NCBI GenBank assembly: GCA_934378145.1
Contig: CAKXXW010000002.1
Coordinates: forward strand, 1-64,000
Source of the DNA: an uncultured Eubacteriales bacterium
GTDB taxonomy: Bacteria; Bacillota; Clostridia; Oscillospirales; CAG-272
Direction: 5' to 3'
Length of the DNA: 64,000 nt
Positions 63,502 through 64,000 of the stretch are shown here, piece by piece (position 1 is the stretch's first letter; each line of letters opens with the position of its first letter). The notes under the pieces are model-generated. The model had not been told where the DNA came from. It worked only from the letters and a program-made list of their open reading frames with translations, and searched no databases. Made by a program: the position numbers and the translations under genes.

Positions 63502-64000
63502 ATGGCAGATTGCAGATTCCCCATCGGCAATCAGGCAAGAGACAATATCTGCATAGAGGCAAACAGGATCCTTGATTCCTGCCGCGACCGCGATTGCTTC
63601 GATAATTCCCGTGTATATCTCACGGCGACCGGAAACGATCTTATCGAACGCACGGGGACCGTCCGCACACGCTACGCCGAGATCCTCGGAACAGCGATAG
63701 GCGTTGATCCCATACAGTTCAACCGCGGATTCTATTCTGTCTCGATAAGATATTATATCAAGCTCACCTGCGAAGCCTGCGTAAATCCCGGAAATCCGCA
63801 GGAATTCGAGGGCATCGCAGTCCTTGACAAGAATGTCGTGCTTTACGGCGGAGAGACCGGCGCATGCGTATTCCGCAGCACTCCCGGAACGGGCTTCTGC
63901 GCCCCTACCGAGCTTTGCACCGGAGCCGCAAACGCCCCCGGCGCCGTCATCGAAGCGGTCGATCCCATCGTTCTCGATCTCAGGGTCGTCGACACTTCCT
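63502..64000 (+). CDS. conserved cysteine-bearing protein, 3' end beyond window
   Basis: Open from the ATG at 63502 (preceded by AAGGAGG) to the window edge, 166 codons without a stop. It starts MADCRFPIGNQARDNICIEA, then has ILDSCRDRDCFDNSRVYL and a beta-rich region with FNRGFYSVSIRYYIKLTCEA. About ten Cys, several as CxxC-like pairs. I recall similar uncharacterised proteins in Clostridia with the ILDSCRDxDC motif, but no function is known to me. No signal peptide, no membrane segment. It may be linked to spores given the neighbour, but this is only a guess. Confidence 0.65.
   Translation, partial: MADCRFPIGNQARDNICIEANRILDSCRDRDCFDNSRVYLTATGNDLIERTGTVRTRYAEILGTAIGVDPIQFNRGFYSVSIRYYIKLTCEACVNPGNPQEFEGIAVLDKNVVLYGGETGACVFRSTPGTGFCAPTELCTGAANAPGAVIEAVDPIVLDLRVVDTS

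Overview
The window is bacterial chromosome from a member of the Firmicutes, most likely class Clostridia (Oscillospirales-like). The evidence is gene order and gene type: a PolC-type replicase after pyrH-frr-uppS-cdsA-dxr-rseP-ispG, a nusB-xseA-xseB-ispA-tlyA-nadK-argR cluster, endonuclease-type MutL, YlbF, meso-diaminopimelate dehydrogenase and a PdaA-type deacetylase of the spore cortex pathway. Base composition is moderately GC-rich with AT-rich intergenic regions. Promoters are strikingly uniform: most intergenic regions contain a TTGACA-like/TATAAT pair with 16-17 bases between the boxes. I see no rRNA, CRISPR array, transposase, integrase or phage gene. There is one tRNA gene (Val, anticodon CAC).

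Layout. 1-1.7 kb: ddh and a small membrane protein, then a hairpin-rich element of about 210 bases. 1.7-18.3 kb, minus strand: an FAD oxidoreductase, tRNA-Val, a lipoprotein with a phosphodiesterase-fold domain, the long envelope/isoprenoid/replication operon pyrH to polC, and an araC-aldolase pair. 18.5-19.8 kb, plus: a GH4 alpha-galactosidase divergent from araC. 19.9-28.6 kb, minus: the nusB to yebC operon (nusB, a TsaD-like paralogue, xseA, xseB, ispA, tlyA, nadK, argR, ybaK, argS, yebC). 28.8-30.6 kb, plus: a four-helix membrane protein and an SGNH-hydrolase/DUF4358 lipoprotein pair. 30.6-33.1 kb, minus: a polar amino acid ABC importer. 33.2-46.2 kb, minus: a repair and translation operon (miaB, ylbF, mutS, mutL, a small Cys protein, a short-chain reductase, an acyl-ACP thioesterase, uvrB, uvrA). 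46.4-52.2 kb, plus: a metal exporter, pyridoxamine kinase, a CDF transporter, an acyl-CoA-synthetase-like protein, a possible 35-residue basic peptide and a glycosyltransferase. 52.3-54.6 kb, minus: a secreted CHAP/SH3 protein and an esterase. 54.8-61.7 kb, plus: nagA, a membrane protein, metG, tatD and an EF-G paralogue. 61.8-63.3 kb, minus: two polysaccharide deacetylases. 63.5 kb to the end, plus: the start of a cysteine-bearing conserved protein that runs off the window.

Most of this is core genome: isoprenoid and lipid-carrier synthesis (dxr, ispG, ispA, uppS, cdsA), replication and repair (polC, mutS, mutL, uvrA, uvrB, xseA, xseB), and translation or tRNA modification (frr, argS, metG, miaB, tlyA, EF-G paralogue). 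I did not find a clearly new multi-gene system. The items most worth a second look are smaller: the hairpin-rich element after ddh, the basic 35-residue reading frame, an ABC ATPase with a 70-residue insertion, a two-domain aldolase whose second domain has lost its metal ligands, a divergent TsaD paralogue, an acidic insertion in RseP, and metal-binding-like Cys/His tails in YlbF and the exporter. Gene starts were moved inward from the longest frame wherever a Shine-Dalgarno sequence, a promoter or family alignment called for it.
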